A stretch of 49,953 nucleotides of DNA from Pelagibacteraceae bacterium AG-390-A23 (GCA_003279775.1 QCGW01000008.1:1-49953); one strand, 5' to 3'. Numbered from the stretch's first letter, positions 1-10,672 are shown. Notes: generated from the letters alone by a model not told the origin. A program made the numbers and translations.

Positions 1-162
1 GATGGAAATTACATTAAAAATTTTTTTAATAATAGTGATATTGATTTTACTCAGAAAACTCATAACATCAAAAATGGAGTTAATGGAAATGAAGTAAAAC
101 TAGTTCCAAAAAATATCAAAAATTTGGGTTTTTTTGAAAGATTTTTTCAACTATTCAGCTAA
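1..162 (+). CDS. C-terminal fragment, possibly cell division protein FtsZ
   Basis: An open frame enters from the left edge and ends at TAA 160-162. It gives 53 residues, rich in Asn and Lys, ending in GFFERFFQLFS. No catalytic motif is present in this tail. The assignment to FtsZ rests only on position: in alphaproteobacteria, including SAR11, ftsZ normally lies directly upstream of lpxC. The usual C-terminal conserved peptide of FtsZ (IPAFLRRQ-like) is not visible; a hydrophobic, aromatic end stands in its place. The FtsZ identity is therefore inference, while the coding frame itself is fairly secure. Confidence 0.5.
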   Translation, partial: DGNYIKNFFNNSDIDFTQKTHNIKNGVNGNEVKLVPKNIKNLGFFERFFQLFS

Positions 163-226
163 AACTGTCTTTTCTCGTAACATTTGTTGTTTTCTAATTA
201 ATTCAAATTCAATTTAAAAGATCTAC

Positions 227-1147
227 GTGTCTTACTTAACTCAAAAAACAATCAAAAATAATGTTATATTTGATGGTGTAGCTCTACACAGCGGTCATAC
301 TGTAAATGTTTGCATCAAGCCTTCAGAGCCTAATACTGGAATTATTTTTAAAAGAGTTGACTTAAAAAATAATAATTTAGTGTACCCAAATTTTCTAAAC
401 GTAACTAATACTTCATTAAATACAACTGTAGAGAATGAATTTGGAGCAAAAGTCTCTACAATTGAGCATTTGATGGGCGCCTTATTCGGACTAGGTATAG
501 ATAATGCATTGATTGAAATTGATAACGAAGAAGTTCCAATTTTAGATGGATCAGCTAAAAACTTTATAGAAAAAATTTTATCAGCTGGAATTCAGACAAG
601 CGAATCTCCAATAAAGATTATAAAGATAAACAAAGAAGTCAAATATACTGAAGGTGAAAGATCAATTTCAATAAAACCTTCAACACTAAGTTTAGATATT
701 GATTTTGAACTAAAATATAAAAATAAAATTATAGGAAATCAAAGAAATAAAATTAAGGTTTATGAGGATGATCTTACTCAAGTTTTTAATTCAAGAACAT
801 ATTGTTTATTTGAGGATATTGAAAAAATTAAAGAAAATGGTTTAGCCAAAGGTGGAAGTTTAGAAAATGCCATAGTAGTAAAAGAAAATGAAATTTTAAA
901 TCCTGGAGGATTAAGAAATGAAAAAGAATTTGTTAATCATAAAATACTAGATTGTATTGGAGATTTATTTACCTCAGGCTACAGAATGGTGGCTAGTATT
1001 AAATGTTCTCAAGGTGGACATTATATGACAAACCAACTATTAAGAAAAGTATTTCAAAGTAAAGATAATTTTTCTATATTAGAAATTAAAGAAAAAAATC
1101 TTCCACATTCATTAATAAATAGAAATTTACTCAGATCTATCGCCTGA
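227..1147 (+). CDS. lpxC: UDP-3-O-acyl-N-acetylglucosamine deacetylase LpxC
   Basis: LpxC is the zinc-dependent deacetylase that commits UDP-3-O-acyl-GlcNAc to lipid A synthesis in the cytoplasm. The 306-residue product is the normal length. It shows the N-terminal GVALHSG motif (residues 17-23), the zinc-site HLMGAL helix (about 81-86), the EVPILDGSA segment (about 102-110) and the C-terminal HKILDCIGDL motif that supplies the other zinc ligands. The start is GTG at 227, with no strong Shine-Dalgarno sequence; the conserved N-terminus begins about 10 residues in, so a later start would lose it. It lies between the presumed ftsZ and bamD in the standard alphaproteobacterial cluster. Presence of LpxC implies that the organism makes lipid A. 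Confidence 0.95.
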   Translation: MSYLTQKTIKNNVIFDGVALHSGHTVNVCIKPSEPNTGIIFKRVDLKNNNLVYPNFLNVTNTSLNTTVENEFGAKVSTIEHLMGALFGLGIDNALIEIDNEEVPILDGSAKNFIEKILSAGIQTSESPIKIIKINKEVKYTEGERSISIKPSTLSLDIDFELKYKNKIIGNQRNKIKVYEDDLTQVFNSRTYCLFEDIEKIKENGLAKGGSLENAIVVKENEILNPGGLRNEKEFVNHKILDCIGDLFTSGYRMVASIKCSQGGHYMTNQLLRKVFQSKDNFSILEIKEKNLPHSLINRNLLRSIA

Positions 1148-1195
1148 ATATAAAGATAACTTTTAAATTGTCTTTTAAATCAGTATAAATTTAAA

Positions 1196-2038
1196 ATGAG
1201 ATTAAATATTTTTTTAATATTATTGTTAGTATTTTCGCTTTTTTCTTGTGCAAAAGAGGAGAAAATAAAGAGCAAGATAAAAGAAAAAAGTTTAGATATG
1301 CAGGTATTGGAATCCTATGAAGAGGGGTTAAAGGCTATGGAAGGTGGTGACGTTCTGTATGCAGCTAAAAAATTTAATGAAGCTGAAATTTTATTTCCCC
1401 AATCCGACTGGGCACCAAAAGCAGCACTAATGGCAGCATATTCATATTATATTCAAGATTATTATGGTGATTCAATTGCTGAATTATTAAGATTTAAAAA
1501 AGTTTATCCAAAAAATAAAAATTTAGATTATGTGAATTACTTATTAGCTATTTGTTATTATGAACAAATAGTTGATGAAAAAAAAGATTTACAGTCAATT
1601 ATAAAAGCAAAAGAAAGCTTTACTTTTGTCATTAAAAATTATCCAAATACTGAGTATGCACTTGATGCTGAGTTTAAGATTGATTTAATTAATGACATAT
1701 TATCAGCTAAAGAAATGTATATTGGAAGATATTATTTTGATAAAAAAAAGTGGATTCCTGCAATAAACCGATTTAGGACAGTTGTTGATGAGTACGATAC
1801 TACAATCTATGTAGAGGAAGCTTTACATAGATTAGTTGAAGTTTATTATACGATTGGATTAACAGATGAAGCCCAAAAATATGCAAATTTATTAGGTTAT
1901 AATTATAAATCATCAAAATGGTATGAGATGTCTTATAGTGTTTTCAATGAAAAATATTTAAAAAATAAATCTAAATATAAAAATAATAAAAGTTCAATTT
2001 TGAATAAGGCAAAATCTCTTTTTGATTCAGATGAATAA
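1196..2038 (+). CDS. bamD: Outer membrane assembly lipoprotein BamD (ComL)
   Basis: This is a BamD-like lipoprotein of the beta-barrel assembly (BAM) complex, acting at the inner face of the outer membrane. The N-terminus is a lipoprotein signal: a Lys/Arg-poor start, a Leu/Phe-rich core and a lipobox ending LFSC with Cys at residue 18. The rest contains TPR-like repeats (AAKKFNEAEILFP, SYYIQDYYGDSIAELLRF, and WIPAINRFRTVVDEY near residue 182), as expected for the five-TPR BamD fold. At 280 residues it is slightly longer than E. coli BamD, with a Lys/Asn-rich tail. It follows lpxC by 48 bases and its last codons overlap ligA by 8 bases, suggesting cotranscription. Confidence 0.88.
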   Translation: MRLNIFLILLLVFSLFSCAKEEKIKSKIKEKSLDMQVLESYEEGLKAMEGGDVLYAAKKFNEAEILFPQSDWAPKAALMAAYSYYIQDYYGDSIAELLRFKKVYPKNKNLDYVNYLLAICYYEQIVDEKKDLQSIIKAKESFTFVIKNYPNTEYALDAEFKIDLINDILSAKEMYIGRYYFDKKKWIPAINRFRTVVDEYDTTIYVEEALHRLVEVYYTIGLTDEAQKYANLLGYNYKSSKWYEMSYSVFNEKYLKNKSKYKNNKSSILNKAKSLFDSDE

Positions 2039-4061
2039 AAAAGAAATAAAAGATCTCTATAAAAAAAAAATTAAATTAATAGATAAATTTAATAAGTCAT
2101 ATTATAATGATAGTAATCCATTAGTTCCAGATAGAGACTATGATCAATTAAAAAAAGAGATATTATCATTAGAGGATGAGTATAAATTTCTTGCATCTAG
2201 AAAATCGCCATCAAAAATTGTAGGTCATAAGCCCTCTAAAAATTTTAAAAAAGTTCAACATAGGGTTCCTATGTTATCTCTCTCAAATGCATTTAGTGAA
2301 GAAGATTTAAACAACTTTGAAAAAAGAATTTTAAATTATTTGTCTGAAGATAAAGATTTTAAGATTTCGTACAGTGCTGAACCAAAAATAGACGGAATTT
2401 CAGCATCTTTAATTTATAAAAATGGAGTATTAGAAAAAGGTCTTTCCCGGGGTGATGGAAAAGAAGGTGAGGATATAACTGATAATCTTAAGACCATTAA
2501 AGATATACCAAAATTAATAAAATCTAAAAACTTTCCAAATGAAATTGATATAAGAGGAGAAGTTTTTATACAAAATAGTGATTTTGAAAATATAAAAGAA
2601 AAATTTGCAAATCCTAGAAATGCTGCTTCTGGCTCCTTAAGACAAAAAAATCCTGAGGATACAAAAAAAATACCATTAAAATTTATTGCTTATACTTTTG
2701 GTTTCGAGAAAGGCTTGAAAGTTGATAATCAATCAGATTATTTAAACCAACTAAGTAATTGGGGCTTTAAAACAAATCCATTAAATAAATTAATTATTGG
2801 AATTAAAAATTTAATTAAAAATTATAATGATGTAGAAAAAAAAAGAGCAAACTTAGATTTTGATATAGATGGCATTGTATACAAAATAAATGATTTCAAG
2901 CTTCAAAAAAGATTAGGAAATGTAGCAAATGCACCTAGATGGGCTATAGCACATAAGTTTTCCTCTAATAAAGGAATATCTAAAGTCTTAGAAATTGATA
3001 TTCAAATTGGGAGGACTGGCGCTCTAACTCCAGTAGCTAAAATTAATCCAATTAATATAGGTGGTGTTTTGGTATCAAACGCTACACTTCATAATGAAGA
3101 TGAAATTAAAAGAAAAGATATACGGGTCGGTGATACTGTTATAGTTGAGAGAGCAGGAGATGTAATTCCACATATTTTATCTGTTGATATTAATAAAAGA
3201 CCAGACAAAAGTATTAAATTTATATTCCCAAACAACTGTCCTTCTTGTGGCTCAAAAACAATAAAAGAATTTAATAAAGTTACTAAAAAAATTGATGCAG
3301 TCAGAAGATGCTCTAGTGAAGGTTATTATTGTGATAAAATATCGATAGAAAAATTAAAGCATTTTGTTTCTAAAGAAGCTTTTAATATAGATGGACTTGG
3401 AAAAAAAATAGTTGAAGGATTTTGGGATTTAAAATTGATAAAATTTCCCCAGGATATATTCACATTAGACTATAATAAAATTGAGAAACTTGAGGGCTGG
3501 GGAAAATTATCAGTACAAAACTTAAAGTATTCTATAAATCAAAAAAAAACTATATCTCTTGAAAGATTTATATTTTCTTTAGGTATTAGATACATAGGTT
3601 TAGAAAACGCAAAAATATTATCAAAACATTTTATATCTTTTTCAAATTTTCAAAAATTATCAATATCCAATAAGTTTGATGATTTATTAAATATTGATGG
3701 AATTGGTGAAACTCAAGTGAGTTCAATAAAAAGTTTTTTTGCAAATGAAATTAATATTAAAGTTTTGAATGGATTGGGAAGTTTGCTGAATATTAAAAAT
3801 GCTTCAGTTAAGAAAAATAATGGATTATTAAAAGGTCAATCATTTCTAGTAACAGGGAAGCTAAACGGAATAAGTAGAGCTGAAGTGAAATCATTAATTG
3901 AAGAAAATTCAGGCAACACAGTAAGCAGTGTATCAAATAAATTAGACTTTTTAATTATTGGTGAAAAACCAACAAAAAAAAAAATTGATAGTGCCAAGGA
4001 ACTTAAAATAAAAATTATAGATCATGCTGAATTTTTAAAAATGTTAAATAAAACTAGCTAA
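2031..4061 (+). CDS. ligA: NAD-dependent DNA ligase LigA
   Basis: LigA seals nicks in DNA using NAD+. The AMP-accepting lysine lies in the KIDG motif (Lys119 counted from the ATG at 2031), and the downstream nucleotidyltransferase motifs SRGDGKEGEDIT and FDIDGIVYK are intact. An OB-fold region, a four-cysteine zinc finger (CPSCG ... RRCSSEGYYC), helix-hairpin-helix repeats and a C-terminal BRCT domain (about the last 75 residues, from KGQSFLVTGKL) follow in family order. The 676-residue length is typical. ATG 2031 is chosen; an in-frame TTG at 2022 would add three residues and deepen the overlap with bamD. Its 3' end overlaps the convergent aminopeptidase gene by 18 bases. Confidence 0.95.
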   Translation: MNKKEIKDLYKKKIKLIDKFNKSYYNDSNPLVPDRDYDQLKKEILSLEDEYKFLASRKSPSKIVGHKPSKNFKKVQHRVPMLSLSNAFSEEDLNNFEKRILNYLSEDKDFKISYSAEPKIDGISASLIYKNGVLEKGLSRGDGKEGEDITDNLKTIKDIPKLIKSKNFPNEIDIRGEVFIQNSDFENIKEKFANPRNAASGSLRQKNPEDTKKIPLKFIAYTFGFEKGLKVDNQSDYLNQLSNWGFKTNPLNKLIIGIKNLIKNYNDVEKKRANLDFDIDGIVYKINDFKLQKRLGNVANAPRWAIAHKFSSNKGISKVLEIDIQIGRTGALTPVAKINPINIGGVLVSNATLHNEDEIKRKDIRVGDTVIVERAGDVIPHILSVDINKRPDKSIKFIFPNNCPSCGSKTIKEFNKVTKKIDAVRRCSSEGYYCDKISIEKLKHFVSKEAFNIDGLGKKIVEGFWDLKLIKFPQDIFTLDYNKIEKLEGWGKLSVQNLKYSINQKKTISLERFIFSLGIRYIGLENAKILSKHFISFSNFQKLSISNKFDDLLNIDGIGETQVSSIKSFFANEINIKVLNGLGSLLNIKNASVKKNNGLLKGQSFLVTGKLNGISRAEVKSLIEENSGNTVSSVSNKLDFLIIGEKPTKKKIDSAKELKIKIIDHAEFLKMLNKTS

Positions 4062-5738
4062 CCACTTTCTCTCTTTAACATTTAAATATTTTGAAATTTT
4101 TGAGTAAACTTCTAAATGATATTTAAAAAGATAATTTTTTTCAGATAAAGTTAATTGATTAAAATTTATCAAATCTTTTTCAATTGGTGCCATAGTTAAA
4201 TTTTCAAAAAATAAATTTTTATTCATCCTTTTTACGTAAATTAAGTTTTCTATTCGAATTCCATATTCATTAGTTTTATAATATCCCGGTTCATTACTTA
4301 AAATCATTCCTTCTTTAATTTTTACTCTATTTATTTTTGTAATTGATTGAGGTCCTTCATGAACATTAAGAAAAAAACCAACACCATGGCCTGTGCCATG
4401 TGCATAATCTAAGTTACTTTTATTTAAAAATTTTCTAGCTCTTTTATCAATTTTTTTACCTGTGTTATCCTTATTAATATTTGTTTTAGCAACAGCAATG
4501 TGTCCTTTTAAAACTTTAGTAAAAATATTTTTGATATTTTGATTTTGTTTTGAAAAACATATTGTCCTAGTGACGTCAGTTGTTCCATATTTATATTGGC
4601 CTCCTGAATCACATAAAAAAATATCTTTTCTATTAATAATTTTACAATTTTCTTTTTTTGCTCTGTAGTGAACAATGGCACCATTTTTCCCAGATCCAGC
4701 AATAGTATCAAAGCTAGGATACAAAAAACTTTTATTCATTTTTCTAAACTTTTCTAACTTTTTAGCCGCCTCTACTTCTGTAATTTTTTTTTTATTTATA
4801 ATTTTGATCCAATAAAGAAATCTTGTTAATGCAACACCATCTAAAATATGAGCATTTACCATGTTTTTAATTTCAATTTTATTTTTAATTGCCTTTAAGA
4901 GATATGTGGGATCTTTCTTTTTTATTATTTTAAATTTTGACTTAATAAGTCTCTCATAAAAAATTGAGCATGATTTATCATCTATAATAAATTTTTTTCC
5001 TTTTAGTTTTAATATTTTTTCAGGTAAATTTTTTACATTTAAAAATTCATTTTTGTTAATAATTTTATTTATTAATAATTTTTTACATTTATTTGGATTA
5101 CTAATTAATAATATTTGTTTATTTTTATTTACGATTAGTCTTGCATTTGGAACAGGGCTATTAGGACTATCTCCACCTCTTATATTTAAAATCCAAGCAA
5201 CGTTTTCTGGTGCGCTTATAAAAATATAATCTGATTTATTTTTTTTTAAATATTTTGATATTTTTTCTATTTTTGAATTTACACTTTCACCAACAATACT
5301 TTTATTTAAAGAAAAAAATTGAATAGCTCTACTTTCTCTCTGTTGTTTTATTTCATCAATAAGATTTTTATCAATATGTTTTATTTTATTATATTTTAAA
5401 AAATAATTTTTTATTTGAGTATTGGTGAATAATTTAGGATCAATACCAAGTGTTAAATTTTTAAATAAACTGCAATTGATTAATTTTTCAAATCCATAAA
5501 TTTTAAATTTTTTTCCACTTTCAATTTTACTTTGAAGTGAATATCTGCCATCGGTAAATAAATAATTTTTATTTTTAAGCACAATAGCTAGTCCGGCTGA
5601 ACCACTAAAATTTGAGATAATTTCTAATCTATTTAATTTTGAATATTCTGTAAAAAATTCATCATTTTTTGGAATTATATATCCATCAATTTCATATATT
5701 TTAAATTTACTCCTTAAAATGTTTATAAAATTGATCAT
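4044..5738 (-). CDS. pepP: M24 family aminopeptidase P (Xaa-Pro aminopeptidase)
   Basis: This is a cytoplasmic metallopeptidase predicted to remove the N-terminal residue preceding proline. The pita-bread M24 domain shows the dinuclear metal ligands in order: two Asp in DSGGQYKYGTTDVTRTI, His in the HGTGHGVGFFLNVHEGP segment, Glu in EPGYY and Glu in RIENL. The 564-residue length fits the long form, with two N-terminal creatinase-like domains before the catalytic domain. The start at 5738 gives an ATGA overlap with the stop of uvrD, the usual coupling signal; a GTG at 5765 would lie inside uvrD. Very Lys/Asn/Ile-rich composition matches the AT-rich genome. Confidence 0.88.
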   Translation of the reverse strand: MINFINILRSKFKIYEIDGYIIPKNDEFFTEYSKLNRLEIISNFSGSAGLAIVLKNKNYLFTDGRYSLQSKIESGKKFKIYGFEKLINCSLFKNLTLGIDPKLFTNTQIKNYFLKYNKIKHIDKNLIDEIKQQRESRAIQFFSLNKSIVGESVNSKIEKISKYLKKNKSDYIFISAPENVAWILNIRGGDSPNSPVPNARLIVNKNKQILLISNPNKCKKLLINKIINKNEFLNVKNLPEKILKLKGKKFIIDDKSCSIFYERLIKSKFKIIKKKDPTYLLKAIKNKIEIKNMVNAHILDGVALTRFLYWIKIINKKKITEVEAAKKLEKFRKMNKSFLYPSFDTIAGSGKNGAIVHYRAKKENCKIINRKDIFLCDSGGQYKYGTTDVTRTICFSKQNQNIKNIFTKVLKGHIAVAKTNINKDNTGKKIDKRARKFLNKSNLDYAHGTGHGVGFFLNVHEGPQSITKINRVKIKEGMILSNEPGYYKTNEYGIRIENLIYVKRMNKNLFFENLTMAPIEKDLINFNQLTLSEKNYLFKYHLEVYSKISKYLNVKERKWLASFI

Positions 5739-7771
5739 TTTATCCTCTTTTGGTATCTTATCCACCCAGGGCTTCTTGTACCTTCTTCCACATCAAAATC
5801 TTGATTAAACTCAAAATCATCATCATTGTTAATCTCTTCATCAAAAAACGAATTTTTTTCCAGGTGTTTTTCTGGTAATTCATCAATAAATCTTGACGCC
5901 ATACTATCAATCCAATCTCCTTGATAAAATCTGTTCATTGAAAATGAAATTATAGCTTTTTTCTTTGCTCTAGTAATTCCTACATAAGCTAAGCGTCTTT
6001 CTTCTTCTAGTCCATTTTGTCCTTTTTCTTCAATAGACTTTTGATGAGGAAATAATCCTTCTTCCCATCCTGGGAGAAAAACAACATCAAACTCCAATCC
6101 TTTTGCAGCGTGCATTGTCATCATATTAATTTTTTCGCCGTCCCACTCTTGATCCACAGAAGTTGCCAAAGACACGTGTTCTAAAAAACTTTCTATGTTG
6201 TCAAACTCTTTCATTGCACTTAATAATTCTTTAATATTTTCTAATCTATTTTCATTATCTACATCTTTTTTATTTTTCAACATTGCCGAGTATCCAGACT
6301 CATCCAAAACAGTCTGCAACAATTTCACATGATTTGAATTTTTTATAATTAAATCATTTCTCCATTTTGCTAAAGAATTTACAAATATATTTAAACCAAT
6401 TTTAGTTTTTGGCTTAATTAAATTTTTTTCTAACATTTTAATTGATGCCCTTTCAAGATTTAGCTTATTTTCTTTTGCAAATTCATGAATATTCTTTAAG
6501 GTACTATCTCCAATAGATCTTTTTGGATTATTCACGATTCTTTCAAATGCTAGATCGTCTTTTTCTTGATATATTAATCTTAAGTAAGCTACACAATCTT
6601 TTATTTCAGCTCTTTCATAAAATTTCGTACCCCCCAATATTCTATAAGGCATACCAATTTTAAGGAAACGTTCTTCAAATTCACGTGTTTGAAAAATAGC
6701 TCTCACAAGGATTGCGATATTATTATAAGAAATTTTTTTTTTAATATTTCTCTCTATTTCGTCTGAAATTCCAACCGCCTCATCTTTACCATTTTTAAAA
6801 CAGTTTAGTTTAACTAAATCACCTTCATTCATCGTTGTAATTAATGTTTTACCGACTCTATTTTTATTATTTGAGATAAGATTTGAGGCAACTGTCAAAA
6901 TATTTTGTGAGGATCTATAATTTTGTTCCAATCTAATTACTTTTGTATTTTCATAAACCTGGTCAAATTCTAAAAAGTTTTTAATCTCTGCTCCTCTCCA
7001 GCTATAAATCGATTGGTCATCATCTCCAACGCAACAAATATTTTTGTTTTTTTCTGACAATAGATTAAGCCATTTACTTTGTATAAAATTGGTATCTTGA
7101 TATTCATCAACAAGGATATATTTAAAATTTTTTGAATATATTTCTCTTATGTCTGTATTGAATTCCAAAATTTTAACAGCATGTAAAATAAGATCACCAA
7201 AGTCGCAAGAGTTTAAGTCAGTTAATTTTTGTTGATAAATTTTATAGAGTGGAAGAATTGTTTTTTCATAAAGATCTTTTTTATTTATTATTACTTCATT
7301 TGGATAAAATCCTTTATTTTTCCAACGATCAATTATTGCCAATATAAACCTTGGTGACAATTGTTTGATGTCAATATTTTCAGCCTTACAAATATTTTTT
7401 ATAAGTCTGATCTGATCATCTGTGTCTACTATAGTAAAATTGGAATTAAGATTTGCTGCTGAAGCATGTTTTCGCAATAATTTTGCACAAATAGAATGAA
7501 ATGTTCCTAGCCATGAAAGTCCGACTGCAGTAGACCCAAGTATTTTGCTTACTCTAGTTTGCATTTCTTTAGCAGCCTTGTTAGTAAATGTTACTGCTAA
7601 GATTTGATTTGGAAATGCCTTTTTTTCTTCAATTATATTAGCAATTCTAGAAGTTAAAACTTTTGTTTTCCCAGATCCGGCCCCAGCCACAATCAAAAGT
7701 GGGCCATCTAGATGAAGAACAGCTTCTTTTTGGGCCTCATTTAAATTTTCTAAATAATCTTTGTTTATCAT
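5735..7771 (-). CDS. uvrD: UvrD/PcrA-type superfamily 1 DNA helicase
   Basis: This ATP-dependent 3'-5' DNA helicase is expected to act in nucleotide excision repair, mismatch repair and clearing of replication blocks. Motifs in order: Q-motif region NLNEAQKEAV, Walker A GAGSGKTKVL (about residues 31-40), motif Ia TFTNKAAKEM, motif II VDEYQDTN, motif III DDDQSIYSWRGA, motif IV QNYRSS, motif V TMHAAKGLEFDVVFLPG and motif VI YVGITRAKK. The 678-residue length fits the UvrD/PcrA group, with a short acidic tail near the end (EEINNDDDFEF). It is the first gene of a two-gene minus-strand unit with pepP. No SOS-type box was seen upstream in the short gap to the divergent AsmA-like gene. Confidence 0.93.
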   Translation of the reverse strand: MINKDYLENLNEAQKEAVLHLDGPLLIVAGAGSGKTKVLTSRIANIIEEKKAFPNQILAVTFTNKAAKEMQTRVSKILGSTAVGLSWLGTFHSICAKLLRKHASAANLNSNFTIVDTDDQIRLIKNICKAENIDIKQLSPRFILAIIDRWKNKGFYPNEVIINKKDLYEKTILPLYKIYQQKLTDLNSCDFGDLILHAVKILEFNTDIREIYSKNFKYILVDEYQDTNFIQSKWLNLLSEKNKNICCVGDDDQSIYSWRGAEIKNFLEFDQVYENTKVIRLEQNYRSSQNILTVASNLISNNKNRVGKTLITTMNEGDLVKLNCFKNGKDEAVGISDEIERNIKKKISYNNIAILVRAIFQTREFEERFLKIGMPYRILGGTKFYERAEIKDCVAYLRLIYQEKDDLAFERIVNNPKRSIGDSTLKNIHEFAKENKLNLERASIKMLEKNLIKPKTKIGLNIFVNSLAKWRNDLIIKNSNHVKLLQTVLDESGYSAMLKNKKDVDNENRLENIKELLSAMKEFDNIESFLEHVSLATSVDQEWDGEKINMMTMHAAKGLEFDVVFLPGWEEGLFPHQKSIEEKGQNGLEEERRLAYVGITRAKKKAIISFSMNRFYQGDWIDSMASRFIDELPEKHLEKNSFFDEEINNDDDFEFNQDFDVEEGTRSPGWIRYQKRIK

Positions 7772-7805
7772 TTAAAATAATCCTTTATAAGATTTCCTGA
7801 TCGTA

Positions 7806-9296
7806 ATGAGTAAAACAAATTTTTTCGTAAAACATTTAAAAAACATTAATATTTTTATTAATAATCTTTTAGAAAAAAATTTAAACAAGTTAAATTTTAA
7901 GAATCTAAGCTTTTTATTTAAAAATAATAAAATAATTTTAACTTTTGTCGCACTTTTTGTTGTTTTTATTTCTTATTTATTAATACCCACTTTTTATAAT
8001 CAAAATGATATTGCAAAAAAGCTGAAAGATGAGCTTCAAAGTAAATTTGATTTAAATTTTAAATTTTCTAAAAATATAAAATATAATTTTTTTCCTAAAC
8101 CTCATTTTATAATAACAGACTCTAAAATTTTTGATAATGAAAAAGAAATTTCTAAAATTAATAAACTAAAAATTTTTATCTCGTTTGATGATCTTTTTTC
8201 TTTAAAAAATATTGAAGTAAGAGATTTAATTTTAGAGAATGCTAATTTTAATTTATATACAAAAAATTATAATTTTTTTGCAGAGCTATTAAACAGAAGT
8301 TTCCAAAATGGAGATGTAATAATTAATAATAGTAATGTTTTTTTTACACATATAGAGGATGAAGTTTTGTTTATAACTAAAATTTTTAAAATGAAATATT
8401 ATTTTGACTCAAAAGAATCAAGAAATATTTTCTATTCAGAAAATGAAATATTTAATATTCCTTTTAAAGTAGAGTCTTTTTTTAGTGAAGATAACAAGAA
8501 AAATTTATCTACAATTAATCTTAGTTTAATGAAACTTAATATTGAAAATGAATTGATCTTTGAGAATGATAAAAAAATTGGTAAATCAAAGTTTAACCTT
8601 AATAAGGTAAAAAGACTTGTAGACTATAAAATTGAAAAAAATTCATTTGTTTTTCATATATTTGATAAAATTGATCGACCAGATGTCGCATATAAAGGTA
8701 AAATTAATTTCAAACCTTTTTTTGCAAATTTAGAGGGTAGATTAGATGAAATAAATTTGAGTAATCTATTTGATAATAATGCCATTGTTGCTCAACTTCT
8801 AAAAACAGAAATATTTAATAATAAAAATATTGATTTTAAAATAAATATTAATGCAAATAGTATTTATAAAAATCCTAACTTTAAAAATATTAGGTTAAAT
8901 TCAAAATTTCAAGAAGGTTTAATTGATACAGATAATACAAAATTTGAGTGGAGGAATATTGCAGATTTTGAATTATTGGAAAGTTTAATTTTTGTTAGAA
9001 ATGGAGAGTTAGTTTTGGATGGAAAATTAAAAATAAATATTAAAGATTACAATGAGCTATATAAATTTCTTCTAACACCAAAAAATTATAGAAATGAAAT
9101 TAAAGAAGTTGATTTTAATTTTACATATAATTTTGATCAAAGAATTGCTGAATTAAAAGATATTAAGATTGATAATAAAATTAATCAAAGTGTAAATAAA
9201 ATTTTAAATAATGTAATTTTAAAGAAGGTAGACTTACAAAACAAAATTTACTTTAAAAATTTATTGAACGAAGCAATTAAAAACTATTCAGGATAA
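7806..9296 (+). CDS. AsmA-like inner-membrane/periplasmic protein
   Basis: A 496-residue protein with one predicted transmembrane segment near residues 49-66 ([18 protein letters not shown]), preceded by a basic cytosolic end, so the bulk is predicted periplasmic. After the membrane segment comes an AsmA-type start: a short helix, [17 protein letters not shown], then [26 protein letters not shown] and [13 protein letters not shown], the repeating beta-strand pattern seen in AsmA/TamB-type lipid transport bridges. AsmA relatives are implicated in phospholipid or outer-membrane homeostasis; a specific substrate cannot be read here. It is divergent from uvrD and overlaps the 3' end of fumC by 13 bases. 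The family call is moderately sure, the role is inferred. Confidence 0.7.
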   Translation: MSKTNFFVKHLKNINIFINNLLEKNLNKLNFKNLSFLFKNNKIILTFVALFVVFISYLLIPTFYNQNDIAKKLKDELQSKFDLNFKFSKNIKYNFFPKPHFIITDSKIFDNEKEISKINKLKIFISFDDLFSLKNIEVRDLILENANFNLYTKNYNFFAELLNRSFQNGDVIINNSNVFFTHIEDEVLFITKIFKMKYYFDSKESRNIFYSENEIFNIPFKVESFFSEDNKKNLSTINLSLMKLNIENELIFENDKKIGKSKFNLNKVKRLVDYKIEKNSFVFHIFDKIDRPDVAYKGKINFKPFFANLEGRLDEINLSNLFDNNAIVAQLLKTEIFNNKNIDFKININANSIYKNPNFKNIRLNSKFQEGLIDTDNTKFEWRNIADFELLESLIFVRNGELVLDGKLKINIKDYNELYKFLLTPKNYRNEIKEVDFNFTYNFDQRIAELKDIKIDNKINQSVNKILNNVILKKVDLQNKIYFKNLLNEAIKNYSG

Positions 9297-10672
9297 ATCA
9301 TTTTTCTAGGATCGACTATCTTAGTATAATCTTTTTCACTTATTAATCTTGTTTTTAAAGTTTCATGTTTTAAAGTAGTATTATTTTTAAGAGCTGTTTT
9401 TGCAATTTTTGCAGCATTATCGTATCCAATATGTGGGGCTAGTGCTGTAACGAGCATCAATGAATTGTCTAGATGTTCTTGGATTTTCTTTTTATTGGCT
9501 TTTATTCCTTTGACACAATATAGAGCAAAATTTTTTGTGCTGTCAGCAATCAAATCGATTGATTGTAAGATATTATGAGCAATTAAAGGCTTAAAAACAT
9601 TTAATTCAAAATGCCCATGAGAACCAGCCATAGTAATACCATTGTGGTTTCCAATTACTTTTACACATACCATAGTAACTGCTTCGCATTGTGTCGGATT
9701 AACTTTTCCTGGCATTATAGATGAACCTGGTTCATTTTCAGGTAGAATTAATTCTCCATAACCTGCTCTTGGGCCAGAACCTAAGAAACGAATATCATTA
9801 GATATTTTCATTAGAGCAACTGCACACGTATTTAAAGCACCAGAAAAATTTACGATTGCATCATGAGCAGCAAGTTCAGCAAATTTATTTGGAGCTGGCT
9901 TGAATTTGATTTTTGTAAATTTAGCAATTTCTTTTATAATTTTTTTATCAAAATTTTTCTTTGAATTTATTCCTGTGCCAACAGCTGTACCACCCTGGGC
10001 AAGAAATAATATTTCTTTTAAAGCATATTCTATTCTTTCAATACTTTTTTTAACTTGAAAATGATATCCTGAAAATTCCTGTCCCAGAGATAGTGGAGTA
10101 GCATCTTGTAAATGAGTTCTTCCAATTTTAACTATGTTTCTAAATTCATTAGATTTTCTTTTTAGTTCCTTTTCTAAAATTTTTAAGCTTGGTAGCATTT
10201 TAGAAATAGTTTCTTTAGCAACAGATATGTGCATTGCAGTTGGAAAAACATCATTTGTAGATTGAGATTTGTTTACATGATCATTTGGATGAACAGGTTT
10301 TTTAGTACCTTTTTTGCCACCTAAAATTTCTATAGCTCTGTTTGCAATAACTTCATTTACATTCATATTTGTTTGTGTGCCTGAACCTGTTTGCCAAACT
10401 TTTAAAGGAAAATTTTCGTCCAATTTACCCTTGATTACTTCATCTGATGCTTTGATTATTGCTTTAGAAATTCTACTATCAATTAATTTATCTTTAGTAT
10501 GCACTATAGCAGCTGATCTTTTAATGATTGCTATCGATTTAATGATTGAAATATTTACTAAAATTTTTCCAATATTAAAAAATTTATTGGATCTCTGAGT
10601 AGATGCACCCCAATATTTATCATTTGGGACATTTATGCTTCCAATACTGTCAAATTCTTTTCTTAATTTCAT
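9284..10672 (-). CDS. fumC: Class II fumarate hydratase FumC
   Basis: This oxygen-stable, iron-free fumarase interconverts fumarate and L-malate in the TCA cycle. The 462-residue length is typical. Visible motifs are [17 protein letters not shown] (substrate-binding region), [14 protein letters not shown], the [10 protein letters not shown] active-site segment and the superfamily signature [15 protein letters not shown]. The signature separates it from argininosuccinate lyase and adenylosuccinate lyase through the fumarase-type GTGINS and HVNKSQS segments. It overlaps the convergent AsmA-like gene by 13 bases and is divergent from the MazG-like gene, so the 67-base gap at 10673-10739 must hold promoters for both. 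Confidence 0.95.
   Translation of the reverse strand: MKLRKEFDSIGSINVPNDKYWGASTQRSNKFFNIGKILVNISIIKSIAIIKRSAAIVHTKDKLIDSRISKAIIKASDEVIKGKLDENFPLKVWQTGSGTQTNMNVNEVIANRAIEILGGKKGTKKPVHPNDHVNKSQSTNDVFPTAMHISVAKETISKMLPSLKILEKELKRKSNEFRNIVKIGRTHLQDATPLSLGQEFSGYHFQVKKSIERIEYALKEILFLAQGGTAVGTGINSKKNFDKKIIKEIAKFTKIKFKPAPNKFAELAAHDAIVNFSGALNTCAVALMKISNDIRFLGSGPRAGYGELILPENEPGSSIMPGKVNPTQCEAVTMVCVKVIGNHNGITMAGSHGHFELNVFKPLIAHNILQSIDLIADSTKNFALYCVKGIKANKKKIQEHLDNSLMLVTALAPHIGYDNAAKIAKTALKNNTTLKHETLKTRLISEKDYTKIVDPRKMIYPE

Noticed and set aside
4508-4711. Second minus-strand frame inside the aminopeptidase gene
   Set aside because: It is a different frame of the same strand within the conserved metal-binding domain, with no independent start signal.
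10314-10598. Hydrophobic plus-strand frame inside fumC
   Set aside because: It is fully contained in an unambiguous fumC on the other strand, and its membrane-like look comes from antisense reading of Lys/Asn/Ile codons.
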